A stretch of DNA of 64,000 nt from Candidatus Aminicenantota bacterium (GCA_003141555.1 PLMN01000029.1:1-64000), one strand, 5' to 3'. Shown: positions 54,732 through 64,000, counted from the stretch's first letter. Notes: generated by a model from the letters alone, not told the origin. Program-made: numbers and translations.

Positions 54732-55495
54732 AGCGCCTGATTCCCGGACTGATCCTCCTCCTTGCCGCGGCATCCTCGGCCGCCCTTCTCCCGGCCCGCC
54801 AGGTGCCCGCCGCGGCGCCCTCGGCGTCCGTCCTCCTGGACCGCGTCGACGCGAACGCGATTGCGGGCAACAAGATCCTGATCGCCGAGATGGTCATCCG
54901 CGGCCGGCGCGACAGCCGCTCGGTCAAGTCCAAGTCCTGGGTCCAGGGGGCGGACAAGGCCTTCACCGAGTACCTCGAACCGGCCCGGGAGAAGGGCACC
55001 AAGATGCTCAAGCTGGGCGACCAGCTCTGGACCTATTCGCCCGACACCGACCGGACGATCGCCATCTCCGGCCACATGCTCCGCCAGTCGGTCATGGGCT
55101 CGGACCTGTCGTACGAGGACATGATGGAGGACAAGCGGCTGCGCCAGGCGTACGACGGCTCGGTCACGGGCGAGGAGGTCGTCCTCGACCGGCCATGCTG
55201 GGTCGTGGACCTCGTCTCCAAGACCGGCGACGCGGCTTACGCTTCACGGAAAATCCGCGTGGACAAGGAGCGCTTTATCGTCCTCAAGGAGGAGCGCTTC
55301 GCCAAGAGCGGGCGGCTTCTCAAGACGTTCGAGGTCCGGAGGGCCAAGCTCGTCCAGGGCCGATGGGTCGCCGCCGAGGCGGTGTTCCGCGATGTGCTGA
55401 AGCAGGGCGAGGGGACGGTCTTCAAGATCGAATCCATCGAGTTCGACGCGGCCATTCCCGAATCGCTTTTCACGAAAGCCTCGCTGCGCGCGTAG
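54728..55495 (+). CDS. LolA-like outer-membrane lipoprotein-sorting protein
   Basis: The 255-residue periplasmic protein has a signal peptide (RLIPGLILLLAAASSAALLPA) and a LolA/LppX-like half-barrel: TKMLKLGDQLWTYSPDTDRT, SYEDMMEDKRLRQAYDG, KIRVDKERFIVLKEE. This group (COG2834-type) is often encoded beside FtsX-type ABC transporters and presumably carries a lipid or lipoprotein across the periplasm. Coupled to permease 2 by an ATGA overlap. Confidence 0.88.
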   Translation: MKRLIPGLILLLAAASSAALLPARQVPAAAPSASVLLDRVDANAIAGNKILIAEMVIRGRRDSRSVKSKSWVQGADKAFTEYLEPAREKGTKMLKLGDQLWTYSPDTDRTIAISGHMLRQSVMGSDLSYEDMMEDKRLRQAYDGSVTGEEVVLDRPCWVVDLVSKTGDAAYASRKIRVDKERFIVLKEERFAKSGRLLKTFEVRRAKLVQGRWVAAEAVFRDVLKQGEGTVFKIESIEFDAAIPESLFTKASLRA

Positions 55496-55555
55496 CGAAC
55501 CCGGGCCGGAGCCCGGCTGGCGCGGGGGTGCGGGCCGAAGCGCCCGCCCCTTCCG

Positions 55556-55627
55556 CCGCACTCATTCACGGTCGTAGGCGTGAATGAGTGCGGCTTAAAA
55601 TGATCCCCAGGCAAGGCCTGGGGCCCC
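55556..55627. repeat. Double-hairpin dispersed repeat, copy B
   Basis: Perfect 15-bp stem CCGCACTCATTCACG (55556-55570) with CGTGAATGAGTGCGG (55579-55593), loop GTCGTAGG. The second stem is CCCCAGGC (55605-55612) with GCCTGGGG (55616-55623), loop AAG. Same architecture as 7579-7653 with compensatory stem changes. It follows the LolA-like gene and may end that transcript. Confidence 0.75.
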
Positions 55628-55716
55628 TGGTGCCGTTGACATCGTTCGGCGGCGGGCGATATATTCGAAAGGTGTTCGGCCTTCCAAGCCCATCTCGATC
55701 CTCCAGGAGGTTCCTC

Positions 55717-58134
55717 ATGCGTATGCTCAAGTCCCGGTCCGCGCTTCAAATGGCCCTTGTCTGCCTCGCCGCTGCGGCCGCGATGCTCGTTTCGGCCCAG
55801 GAGAGGAGCGGAAACGCTCCCCGCGCCCTGACGGCCGCGGATTATGCCCAGGCCGAGAAGTTCATGAGCGCCAACGCGGCGATCCTCGTCCTGCGGTCCG
55901 GCGTCCGGCCGAACTGGCTCTCCGGCGACCGGTTCTGGTATCGGAATGCCGTCGAGAACGACGGAACTGAATTCATCTTGGTCGATCCGGCGAGGGGCAA
56001 TCGCGCTCCGGCCTTCGATCACGCGGCGGTCGCCGCGGCCCTGTCCAAGGCGGCGGGCAAGAGCTGGGACGCGGCCCACCTTCCTTTCCAGGCGTTCGAG
56101 TTTTCGGCCGACGGCAAGTCGATCATCTTCCAAGCCGACGGCAAGCGCTGGACGTGCGACGTCCGGGGCAAGGCCTGCGCTCCGCTTGCGGGCGGCGCGG
56201 CCCCGGCGGCCGGGGCCCGGCGGGGCGGGGGGGCGCCCGGCGCGCGCGGCGGATTCGGCGGGGGGACCGACGCGGCGTCGCCCGACGGCAAGCTTGCCGC
56301 CTTCATCCGGAACGACAACCTGTGGCTGCGCGAGGTTGCTACGGGGACAGAGCGGGCGCTGACGACGGACGGGATAAAGGACTTCGGCTACGCGACCGAC
56401 AACGCCGGCTGGACCAGGAGCGACCGGCCCGTGGTCCTCTGGTCGCCGGATTCGAAAAAGATCGCGACCTTCCAGCAAGACCAGCGCGGAGTCGGCGAGA
56501 TGTATCTTGTCGAAACCAAGGTCGGTCACCCGACCCTCCAAGCCTGGAAATATCCGCTGCCCGGGGACGAGGTCGTGACGACGATCCAGCGCGTTATCAT
56601 CCACGTCGACGGCCCCCGCGTCGTCCGGCTGAAGATGCCGCCCGACGAACACCGCGGGACGCTCGCGGACGACATCAAGGCGCGGGGCGGCGGCCTCGAG
56701 GATGCCCAGTGGGCCCCGGACGGATCGACGCTCGTCTTCGTCTCCACGTCGCGCGACCACAAGCGCGAGGTCCTGCGCCAGGCCAATCCCGAGACCGGCG
56801 ATGTCCGCGACGTCCTTGAGGAGAAGGTCGACACGTTCTTCGAGTCGGGGGCGGGCTGGGTCAATTGGCGCTATCTGCCGTCGTCGAACGAATTCATCTG
56901 GTTCTCGGAGCGCGACAACTGGGGTCACCTCTATCTCTATGATTTCGGGACGGGCACGCTGAAGAACAGGATCACGTCGGGCGAGGGAAATGTCACCCAA
57001 GTGCTGAGCGTCAACGAGAAGGCGCGGACCCTGGTCTTCATCGGCGTCGGACGGGAAAAGGGGCGCGATCCCTATTTCCGCCATCTCTACGGCGCCCGGC
57101 TCGACGGGACCAAGACGTCCCTCCTGACGCCCGAGGAGGGCGACCACGAAGTCACCCTCTCTCCGGAGGGGCTGTATTTCATCGACGGCTGCTCGAAGCC
57201 CGACGTGCCGCCCGTGACCGTGCTGAGGAGCCTGGACGGAAAGCTGCTGGCTCCGCTCGAAAAGGCCGATATCTCGAAGCTCCTGGCCGCGGGCTGGAAG
57301 CCGCCGATGCCGTTCACGGTGAAAGCCCGCGACGGCGCGACCGACCTCTACGGTCTGCTGTTCCGGCCGACGAGCTTCGATCCTTCGCGGAAATACCCGA
57401 TCATCAACAACATCTATCCCGGCCCCCAGACGGGGAGCGTGGGAGGACGGAGCTTTTCCCCGGCCCGGGGCGACACGCAGGCCCTGGCCGAGCTCGGATT
57501 CGTCGTCATCCAGCTCGACGGCATGGGGACGCCGGGCCGGTCGAAGAAGTTTCACGAGGCCTACTACGGCGACATGGGCGACAACACCCTGCCCGACCAG
57601 GTGGCGGGCATGAAGCAGCTAGCCGCGCGATTCCCCTGGATCGATATCGACAAAGCGGGAATCTGGGGGCACTCGGGAGGCGGCTACGCGGCCGCCGACG
57701 CGATGTTCCGCTACCCCGATTTCTTCAAGGTCGGGATCTCCGAGGCCGGCAACCACGACAACCGGGGCTACGAGGACGATTGGGGCGAGAAGTGGCAGGG
57801 CCTGCTGACCAGGAATGCCGACGGAACGTCGAGCTACGACGGGCAGGCGAATCAGAACTTCGCCAAAAACCTCAAGGGCAAGCTCCTGCTGGCCCACGGC
57901 ACGATGGACAACAACGTGCCGCCCTATATGACCCTTCTCGTGGTGAACGAGCTGATCAAGGCCAACAAGGACTTCGACCTGCTGCTGCTGCCCAACCGCA
58001 GCCACGGCTTCGGAAACGAACCCTACATGATCCGGCGCCGCTGGGATTATTTCGTCCGGAACCTTCTGGGGGCCGAGCCGCCCCAGGGCTACGAGCTCAA
58101 GCCGGCCGCGCCGCGGCCGGCGCCCGGGAGATGA
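55717..58134 (+). CDS. Secreted S9-family (DPP IV-like) prolyl peptidase
   Basis: The 805-residue protein has a signal peptide (ALQMALVCLAAAAAMLVSAQ), an N-terminal beta-propeller (about 90-560) and an alpha/beta-hydrolase domain. The nucleophile is in WGHSGGGYAA (about residue 650), with Asp in GTMDNNVPP and His in NRSHGF. A Gly/Ala-rich insertion (about 165-185) is peculiar. It should cleave dipeptides from peptides in the periplasm. CAGGAGG precedes ATG 55717. Confidence 0.92.
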   Translation: MRMLKSRSALQMALVCLAAAAAMLVSAQERSGNAPRALTAADYAQAEKFMSANAAILVLRSGVRPNWLSGDRFWYRNAVENDGTEFILVDPARGNRAPAFDHAAVAAALSKAAGKSWDAAHLPFQAFEFSADGKSIIFQADGKRWTCDVRGKACAPLAGGAAPAAGARRGGGAPGARGGFGGGTDAASPDGKLAAFIRNDNLWLREVATGTERALTTDGIKDFGYATDNAGWTRSDRPVVLWSPDSKKIATFQQDQRGVGEMYLVETKVGHPTLQAWKYPLPGDEVVTTIQRVIIHVDGPRVVRLKMPPDEHRGTLADDIKARGGGLEDAQWAPDGSTLVFVSTSRDHKREVLRQANPETGDVRDVLEEKVDTFFESGAGWVNWRYLPSSNEFIWFSERDNWGHLYLYDFGTGTLKNRITSGEGNVTQVLSVNEKARTLVFIGVGREKGRDPYFRHLYGARLDGTKTSLLTPEEGDHEVTLSPEGLYFIDGCSKPDVPPVTVLRSLDGKLLAPLEKADISKLLAAGWKPPMPFTVKARDGATDLYGLLFRPTSFDPSRKYPIINNIYPGPQTGSVGGRSFSPARGDTQALAELGFVVIQLDGMGTPGRSKKFHEAYYGDMGDNTLPDQVAGMKQLAARFPWIDIDKAGIWGHSGGGYAAADAMFRYPDFFKVGISEAGNHDNRGYEDDWGEKWQGLLTRNADGTSSYDGQANQNFAKNLKGKLLLAHGTMDNNVPPYMTLLVVNELIKANKDFDLLLLPNRSHGFGNEPYMIRRRWDYFVRNLLGAEPPQGYELKPAAPRPAPGR

Positions 58135-58137
58135 CGA

Positions 58138-58671
58138 TTACTTGTCGGTCCTGAGGTTGTTCTTGAACTCCATGATCCCGGGGAGGCTCTTGGTCACCAT
58201 CTCCGCCCTCTGCTTGTCCTGGGCGTTGGAGACCATACCCTCGAGAGCCACGTGGCCGCCCTTGACGATCACATGGATCGAGGGATCGGCGCCCATCGTG
58301 TAGCGGTTCAGATCGGATGTCGAGGCGATCGCCCGGAAAACGCTGAATCGGAGGGCGTCGTCGCTCGGGGACGGCGGGAGGACCTCGATATTGTTCGTGA
58401 CCTTGCCGACGCCCTTGATCCGGGCCACGCGCTTTCCCGCCTCGGCTTTGGTGATCTCGAGCAGCGCCTGCCCTTCAAGGGTCACATCCGAACCCGACGT
58501 TTGAAAGTACAGGTTGTCGAAGACGCCGTAGTGGGGGAGGGACAAGAGCACTTTGACGACCTGGTTCTCCAGGTCGTTCGTCGGGGACTGGGATTGGGCC
58601 CGGGCGGCGGGGGCGGCGAGCGCGATCGTTAGGGCAAGCGCGGCCATGGGGGCGAATGCCGTTTTTTTCAT
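58138..58671 (-). CDS. Secreted double BON-domain protein
   Basis: The 177-residue protein has a signal peptide (FAPMAALALTIALAAPAARAQ) and two BON domains (about 35-100 and 105-175), each with the conserved Gly (VTLEGQALLEI; VALEGMVSNAQDKQRAEM). BON domains bind phospholipid and stabilise the envelope under stress (OsmY-like). A GGAAGGAG site precedes the ATG. Single gene, convergent with the S9 peptidase. Confidence 0.9.
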   Translation of the reverse strand: MKKTAFAPMAALALTIALAAPAARAQSQSPTNDLENQVVKVLLSLPHYGVFDNLYFQTSGSDVTLEGQALLEITKAEAGKRVARIKGVGKVTNNIEVLPPSPSDDALRFSVFRAIASTSDLNRYTMGADPSIHVIVKGGHVALEGMVSNAQDKQRAEMVTKSLPGIMEFKNNLRTDK

Positions 58672-58824
58672 GGGATTCTCCTTCCTCTAATACTTACTTA
58701 TCCGATAGGATTAGACCATTCGGGCTTTAAATCCTTTGATCCATGGGAATAAACGGCGATGGCCCCCGCCGCGTTGCACCGTCCGGCCGGGAATCGGCGC
58801 CCGGCGTCCCCCCCGGGAAGGGGG

Positions 58825-59925
58825 TCAAGCGACGACCCGCGCCCGCAGGGACGCGGCCTCTTCGAAGATAGCCCGGATTTTATCATCCGTCACCCGGTCG
58901 TCCATGTTGATGCAGCAGACGCCGGTGAGCCAGGGATTGGCCGAGTCGGCGACGCGCTCCCGGATCGCCTCCCGGACTTCCGAGGCGCTCCGGCCGACGA
59001 TCTCGACGGGGCTCAGGCGGATGTTGAGAAACGTCTCCGGCAGCGCCCGGCGCAAAGCGCCCAGGTCCCCGCCCCAGCCGACATCCAGGAAATCCGGATG
59101 AGGAAGGCGGGCCAGGAGGTCCGCGAATCGATGGGGGTCGGCTCCGCAATAATGGATGCCGAACGGGCGATGCCGGACGCTCCAGACGCGGTCAATCTCC
59201 AGGATGAACGCCTCATAGTGGGCCACGGAAATCATGGTCAGGGCGCATTCGGAATGGAGGAACACGGGGCCTTTGAGGTGACGGACGGTCCGGTTGACCG
59301 ATATGGAGGTCGTTCCCGTCTGCGCGGCGATGAAGGCCGCAAAGCGCTCCATGACCTCGGCGATCCGACGAAAGAACGTCTTGACCTCCGCGGGCCGATC
59401 GGCCATGTCGAGGAAAATCGCCTGCCCCCGCAGATCCAGGGCCAGGTTCAGAATCCCGGCCCAGTTGACGTCCCCCGTCACGTAGCCGTGCCTGGTTTTC
59501 AAGGCCTCGATGAGTCGCTCGAGTCGCCGGAAGGCGGGGCTCCGGAAGGCCGTCTCGACGTCGAGCTTCAGATCAGTCCGTCCGGCGGGGACGACCTGAG
59601 GCGGGGCGTTTTCCGCGTATTCCAGGCGGCAGCCCAGCATCTCGGAAAGAAGGTAGCCGGCGGCGTTGTGCACGGGGCCGACGAGGGGGACGTCGCGGCC
59701 GCGATCTTCGCCGAGGCCGAGGTCGCCGAACCGCTCATAGAGGACGCTCTCCATCCGGCGCTCCGCTTCCACGCGGCGGGCGGGATGGTAGAAGAAGTCC
59801 TGATCGAAAACGATCCCCGCATGACGGTGCCACCAGGAGGGGTGAAGAACGATCTCGACCGGCAGGGGCGTGTTCCGGAGGACGGGATTCCGGAGGAAAC
59901 GCTTCATTTCCGGCATCCGCCTCAT
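58825..59925 (-). CDS. Uroporphyrinogen-decarboxylase-family protein, methyltransferase type
   Basis: The 366-residue protein resembles the MtaA/CmuA/UroD fold. It carries H-x-C (GIHYCGADPHRF, about residue 270) and a late cysteine pair (TGVCCINMDD). These are zinc-ligand positions of cobalamin-dependent methyltransferases rather than heme enzymes. The ATG at 59925 overlaps the stop of the large hydrolase gene (ATGA), so they are coupled. The substrate is unknown. Confidence 0.72.
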   Translation of the reverse strand: MRRMPEMKRFLRNPVLRNTPLPVEIVLHPSWWHRHAGIVFDQDFFYHPARRVEAERRMESVLYERFGDLGLGEDRGRDVPLVGPVHNAAGYLLSEMLGCRLEYAENAPPQVVPAGRTDLKLDVETAFRSPAFRRLERLIEALKTRHGYVTGDVNWAGILNLALDLRGQAIFLDMADRPAEVKTFFRRIAEVMERFAAFIAAQTGTTSISVNRTVRHLKGPVFLHSECALTMISVAHYEAFILEIDRVWSVRHRPFGIHYCGADPHRFADLLARLPHPDFLDVGWGGDLGALRRALPETFLNIRLSPVEIVGRSASEVREAIRERVADSANPWLTGVCCINMDDRVTDDKIRAIFEEAASLRARVVA

Positions 59926-62900
59926 TTCCCCGCCCAGCGGATGAGAGCGCCCGCCCAGTCCGGCTCGGCGGCATCCAGGAAGCTCCATATCGCCTCGGCT
60001 TTGACCAGTCCGCGGAGCGTGGCGAGGGCGGGAGCGTAGTTGGCCCGGGGCTGGACGGCCAGGAGCGGGACGTCGTCCCGGAACGCGTCGGTGAATGCCT
60101 CGAGGGTGGCCAGTCCGGCGACGAACTTGATTCGAGGCTCGATGAGGGCCGCCGCCAGCGCGGCCTGGCCCGCCGTCGGGCCCCGGCCGACGACCGCGAT
60201 CCTGGGAGAGTCGGCCGCCAGCGCGGCCGTGGCCCGGGCGATGTCCCAGCCCATGCCGAAGGCGGGGGACTGTCCGAGGTAGGTCGTGTAGCGCATCTCC
60301 AGACCCTTCAATTCCCCCGTTCCCCGCGGATCGATCGCCACGCAGGTGATGCCCGCGTCCCGAAGCCTTTCGACTCCGAAATCCACGGCCGCGGCGGCCT
60401 TCCCTGAATCCGCGACGAGAATCACGGTCGCCTTGAGCTTTCCCCGGGCGCCCCAAGCGACGGCGGGGACCGTCAGGCCGGGCTCCGTGACGAACGTCAG
60501 CCGGACTTTGCCTTCCGCTTCCTCCAGCTTCCTGATTTCGGGGGGGACGACCGCGGGGAGGCCGCCGTTCAGCCGGAGGTAGTCCGCCGCGGTCCCGGCG
60601 GCGGGTTGTTTGAACATCGCCCGGGCAATCCCGCGCATGGTCAGCGCGTTCGCGGGCTCCTGGGCCAGGACGAAGAGCTCGGGGGCTTCCGGGGGCTCGG
60701 TCTGGAATGCCGGCTCGGGAACCGGAGCGCCGTCGCCCGCGCCCTTCAGGTACTTGTCGAAGAAGCCCAGGGCGGTCTCGCGCATAGGACGGCTGTAGTC
60801 GTGGCCGCCCGGGAACATCCGCAGCCAGGCGTCGTCCGCCTTGCCGAACAGGCCCCACAGCCGGCGGAGCTTTTCGGCCGTCAGGCGCATGCCCGCCGCC
60901 GGAAATTCCGTGTCCTCTTCGGCCCCGATGATCAGGATCGGGGCCGGGGCCCGGACCGCGAGCACATCCGCCCGGTCGCCGATCTGGAGGGAGCCGGGCA
61001 CATGATTGCAGAGGCAGCCGTTGTTGGGGTTCACCTCGAGGCTGCTGGCATAGACGACGCTCGCGGCGCACGTGAAGCGGGGCTCGGCGGCGAAGGCCCA
61101 CATGGTCGCCAGGCCGCCGCCCGAAGCGCCGGTCAGGCCGACGCGCGTCATGTCGGCCTCCGGCCGGGTGGCCAGGTAATCCAGGGCCCGGATGAGGTCC
61201 CAGACATAGACGCTCGTGGCGTTCTGGGAGCCGAGGATGAGGCGGAGATCGTCGTGCGTCCCGGCAAAGCGGCGCTCGATCGGCCGATCGCCTTCGAAGC
61301 TGAACCCGGGCGAGTCGACGACCATCGCCAGGTAGCCGCCGAGGGCCTGGCCGATCAGGCGCGACTGGACCGTGGGCTCGTTTTTCTTGTAGCCCCAGTG
61401 GCCGTGGGGATTGACGATGACCGGCAGGCGCTTGCCGGCGGGCACGTCGGGGACATAGAGGTGGGCGGTTACCGGGAAGTTCGGCCGGCTTTCGAAGACG
61501 ATCTTCTCAAGGCGATACCCGGCCCGCTTGAGGATGCCCGTGACCCTGGCTTTAAGCGGTGTGCGGGGGGGCAGGGGATCGAGCCCCAGGTCCCTCATGA
61601 TCTCGCGGCGCTGGAGTTCGCGGCGCTTCTCAAGCTCTTCGGACGATGACGGCAACGGCAGCGCCGCCGCGGCCTTGACCTTCTTCTCGAGGAAAGCATT
61701 GACCGATTGGTCGCCCCGGATGTTCTGGGAGGAGAGCAGGGCATCATCATCGAGGTGGCCCGGGATGGGCTTCCCGGCGGAGAGGCCCTGCGTCCGGCCG
61801 ATGACCTCGCCGAGGGTGAGGAACGGAATCCCGCGGGCGCTCATGAAATCGGCGATGACGGACGAGGCGTAGGCCGCGCCTTCCGTTCCCGCGTCGATGA
61901 CGACGACGGGCTTCTCCCGGCCGCCCAGGGACAGCACCCTGGCGAGCGCGGCCGCGCAGGCGGGCACATGGAGGCGTTCGAGAAGCCTGGCGTTGAGCAG
62001 GATGATCCGGCCTTCGCCCCAGGGAAGGACCGCGAGGCCCCCGTTGCCCGGAACCTCCCAGCCGGGGGACGGGAGGAACTCCTGGCGGAGGATGTCGTCG
62101 TCCTCGATCCTTTCCAGGCCCAGGGCGCCGGCCGGATCGAAGACGCGCTCGCGGCGGCTTTCCATCCGGAGGGGCTTCGGCAGCCAGTCCATGGAGTAGC
62201 GGCCCGGCGCATACTCCTGGGCCAGGACGAGGAGGGTCATTCCCCTGAAGACGGGGTCGAGGATTTTTCGTTCCAGGGGGACATTGAAATGCCGATGGAA
62301 GTTCCAGGCCCGCGAGGAGATGAGAAGAAGGCCGTGGGCCGAAGGCGCAAGAACGGTCGGGTCGAGATAGGAAAGCGCCTCTTCGCTGGAATAGAGAAGG
62401 GGGGTCGGTCCCGGGAGCGACGGCACGACGAGATAGGGCGCGGCGGCGTCCAGGCCGGGGATTCGCTTGATCCGTCCGCCGCTTTCGACTTCGGCCGCGA
62501 CCGCGTGGCCCCAAGGCTCCCGCTTGAATTCGTAGACGAACTTGTCGCCGCGGCGATCCATGGCGAATTTGTGGAAGAAGGCGCTGCTCGGCAGCGGCTT
62601 GACCAGGGCCCATGCCCGGGTCAGGCCCAGGGCGGGCACGAAGACCCTAACCGTCTCGGGACCGGCTTCGAGCGCGGGCGCCGGCGGCCGGAGATCCGTG
62701 GGCGGGACGGGCGGGGGGTCGGGAACGGGCGCCGCGTTCTTGGCCATGCGCGCGGCTTCGGCTTTGACCTTGGGCAGCTCCTGCGACCAGTGGAACGCGT
62801 TCGTGTGCATCCGGAGGCGCTCGGTGAAAGGCTTGTAGTAGGCGCATTCCGAAAGGGCGGTCCACTGCGCGGCCGCTTCCTGCATATGGGCGGAGGCCTT

Positions 62901-64000
62901 CCCGGCCGCGTCCGCCGCCCCGGCTTCGGCCTGCCCCTCTCGCCACGCGGCCAGGAAGCGCTCGGCATAGTAGCGGCCGAGCCGGGCGGCCTGGCCGCAG
63001 GCCGTGGCGAGCTCCTTGAGCCTCTTGGCCTCGGCCGGAGGCGCGAAGGAGGGCGGGATGGCGGCGGCCTTTTCGGCTATTGCGGCCAGGGCGATGAGCC
63101 GGGCGGCAGTGGCTTGAGGCGGGATGCGCCCGTCGAGCACTCCGGCCGCGCTTACGGCAACCGCTTCCCTGATCGACAAATAGGCGTGGGAATCGAAGGG
63201 TTCGGCGGCCAGGTAGGCCGGCGTGTCGCCGCCCCATTCGAGCTCGATCGCGTGGTTGCGGTGATCGGGGCCGAGGGAGAACGCGGAAAAAGCGGTCGAA
63301 ACGATCCGCCCGGCCGCCTTCCAGGCCTCGACGAGCGGGACCGCGGCGGAACCGAGCTTGTCGGCGACCAGGGCGTCGAACCGTTCTTCGGGGATTTCAG
63401 GGTCGTAGCCCAAGCGGCCCCAAAGATTCAGATACATCCAGTCCCGCTCGTGCGTCCACTCGCAATAGGCGTCGTTCGGATCGGAAAGATAATAGCGCGG
63501 CGACTTGGGATAATAGGTCTCGAGGCCTTCGACGACGAACCCCGATGCCGTGCCGAGGGGCATGGACTTGACGGCCTTGCGGACGGCCGAGGGATCGTAG
63601 ACGGGCAGAATCCGGTGCGTGCCGTTGGCCCGCACCTGCCACACGATCTTGTAAGGCTCCGAGGGCCAAGTCCCGCCAAGGAGCGAAGGGTTCCCCGGCC
63701 AGAAGCGCGCCGCTTCGGGAGTTCCGGAATCACTGAGATAGTCCTCGAAGGAGTAGCTGTACCATCCGGCCATGCGGCCGCCCATCAGCATGTAGGGCGC
63801 GCCCCATTGCTCGCCGTTGAACTTGATCTCGACCGTGAAGTCCCGGGCCGCCTTGGCCAGGGACACGACCTGCGACTTTCGGGCCAGCCAGCTCCGGGTC
63901 ACAAGGGGGATGTCGCGGCCCGAAGCCTTAACCGCCTCGAGGTAGCTGTTGAAGAACGCCTCGCCGTGCCCGCTTTCCCCGATGCGGAAGCCGATGGCAT
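59922..64000 (-). CDS. Large multidomain hydrolase, 5' end outside the window
   Basis: At least 1359 residues, open to the window edge; an internal GTG at 63902 is not the true start. The N-terminal part has a glycoside-hydrolase-like region (AYCEWTHERDWMYLNLWGRL, GYDPEIPEERFDAL). A beta-rich middle region follows. Next is an alpha/beta hydrolase resembling acetyl-xylan esterases, with nucleophile elbow GASGGGL, Asp in IIGAEEDTEF and His in PGGHDYS. A last hydrolase-like domain has its elbow altered to GRGPTAGQ, lacking Ser. It is probably a secreted polysaccharide-degrading enzyme. Confidence 0.7.
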   Translation of the reverse strand, partial: AIGFRIGESGHGEAFFNSYLEAVKASGRDIPLVTRSWLARKSQVVSLAKAARDFTVEIKFNGEQWGAPYMLMGGRMAGWYSYSFEDYLSDSGTPEAARFWPGNPSLLGGTWPSEPYKIVWQVRANGTHRILPVYDPSAVRKAVKSMPLGTASGFVVEGLETYYPKSPRYYLSDPNDAYCEWTHERDWMYLNLWGRLGYDPEIPEERFDALVADKLGSAAVPLVEAWKAAGRIVSTAFSAFSLGPDHRNHAIELEWGGDTPAYLAAEPFDSHAYLSIREAVAVSAAGVLDGRIPPQATAARLIALAAIAEKAAAIPPSFAPPAEAKRLKELATACGQAARLGRYYAERFLAAWREGQAEAGAADAAGKASAHMQEAAAQWTALSECAYYKPFTERLRMHTNAFHWSQELPKVKAEAARMAKNAAPVPDPPPVPPTDLRPPAPALEAGPETVRVFVPALGLTRAWALVKPLPSSAFFHKFAMDRRGDKFVYEFKREPWGHAVAAEVESGGRIKRIPGLDAAAPYLVVPSLPGPTPLLYSSEEALSYLDPTVLAPSAHGLLLISSRAWNFHRHFNVPLERKILDPVFRGMTLLVLAQEYAPGRYSMDWLPKPLRMESRRERVFDPAGALGLERIEDDDILRQEFLPSPGWEVPGNGGLAVLPWGEGRIILLNARLLERLHVPACAAALARVLSLGGREKPVVVIDAGTEGAAYASSVIADFMSARGIPFLTLGEVIGRTQGLSAGKPIPGHLDDDALLSSQNIRGDQSVNAFLEKKVKAAAALPLPSSSEELEKRRELQRREIMRDLGLDPLPPRTPLKARVTGILKRAGYRLEKIVFESRPNFPVTAHLYVPDVPAGKRLPVIVNPHGHWGYKKNEPTVQSRLIGQALGGYLAMVVDSPGFSFEGDRPIERRFAGTHDDLRLILGSQNATSVYVWDLIRALDYLATRPEADMTRVGLTGASGGGLATMWAFAAEPRFTCAASVVYASSLEVNPNNGCLCNHVPGSLQIGDRADVLAVRAPAPILIIGAEEDTEFPAAGMRLTAEKLRRLWGLFGKADDAWLRMFPGGHDYSRPMRETALGFFDKYLKGAGDGAPVPEPAFQTEPPEAPELFVLAQEPANALTMRGIARAMFKQPAAGTAADYLRLNGGLPAVVPPEIRKLEEAEGKVRLTFVTEPGLTVPAVAWGARGKLKATVILVADSGKAAAAVDFGVERLRDAGITCVAIDPRGTGELKGLEMRYTTYLGQSPAFGMGWDIARATAALAADSPRIAVVGRGPTAGQAALAAALIEPRIKFVAGLATLEAFTDAFRDDVPLLAVQPRANYAPALATLRGLVKAEAIWSFLDAAEPDWAGALIRWAGK

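Noticed and set aside
58825-61101. Single 758-residue UroD-fusion protein
   Set aside because: The first half is an out-of-frame read of the large hydrolase. An ATGA overlap at 59922-59925 gives the natural start.

Overview
The window is about 64 kb of a GC-rich, Gram-negative-type bacterial chromosome. It encodes TonB/ExbBD, SecDF-YajC, RseP, a LolA-like protein with an FtsX-type ABC transporter, and predicted outer-membrane and lipoproteins. The mixture of deep-branching housekeeping genes, many alkaline-phosphatase-superfamily phosphodiesterases, a Gly/Val-repeat TonB and S9/M48 peptidases suggests an Acidobacteriota-related lineage such as Candidatus Aminicenantes. That assignment is inference from gene content only.

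Layout. (1) 50-7555: cysD, a cysNC fusion, a small RHH-like protein, an AP-superfamily phosphodiesterase, a second stand-alone cysC, a sugar-nucleotide epimerase and ugd. Together these make PAPS and UDP-glucuronate, which suggests supply of precursors for a sulfated, uronate-containing glycan. (2) 7658-9987, minus strand: hypCDE for hydrogenase maturation, with no hydrogenase in the window. (3) 10066-16225: the uppS-cdsA-dxr-rseP-ispG envelope/isoprenoid operon ending in larE. (4) 16328-23687, minus strand: tonB-exbB-exbD, then ychF-tgt-yajC-secD-secF. (5) 23709-34299: lepB, a membrane AP-superfamily protein, recD2, an SH3-like secreted protein and an M48 protease. These are followed by a CHASE2 adenylyl cyclase, an MBL-fold hydrolase and an MscS channel with a cyclic-nucleotide-binding domain, a likely cAMP signalling module.

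(6) 34373-49221: a 14.8-kb genomic island integrated in tRNA-Arg(CCT), bounded by 51-bp perfect direct repeats. It carries a tyrosine integrase next to attR, three excisionase-like HTH proteins, an XRE regulator, a DnaB-N/RepA-like ATPase followed by iteron-like repeats, a broken parA, a nested IS21 element, an inverted pair of zinc-ribbon paralogues and a cargo of AT-rich genes for secreted proteins and lipoproteins. No relaxase, capsid or conjugation gene is visible.

(7) 49222-64000: a nitroreductase, a beta-barrel-like protein with an ABC transporter and a LolA-like carrier (a Lol-like export operon), an S9 peptidase, a BON-domain protein, a methyltransferase-type UroD-family protein and a very large hydrolase that runs off the window.

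Regulatory reading: several clear -35/-10 promoters are visible. At three genes (uppS, ychF, recD2) the -10 box ends only 6-7 nt before the start codon, which predicts leaderless mRNAs. Two intergenic copies of a double-hairpin repeat (7579-7653, 55556-55627) show compensatory base changes in both stems. The most promising leads are the cyclic-nucleotide module, the tRNA-Arg island, the covarying repeat and the degenerate APS-kinase domain of CysNC.
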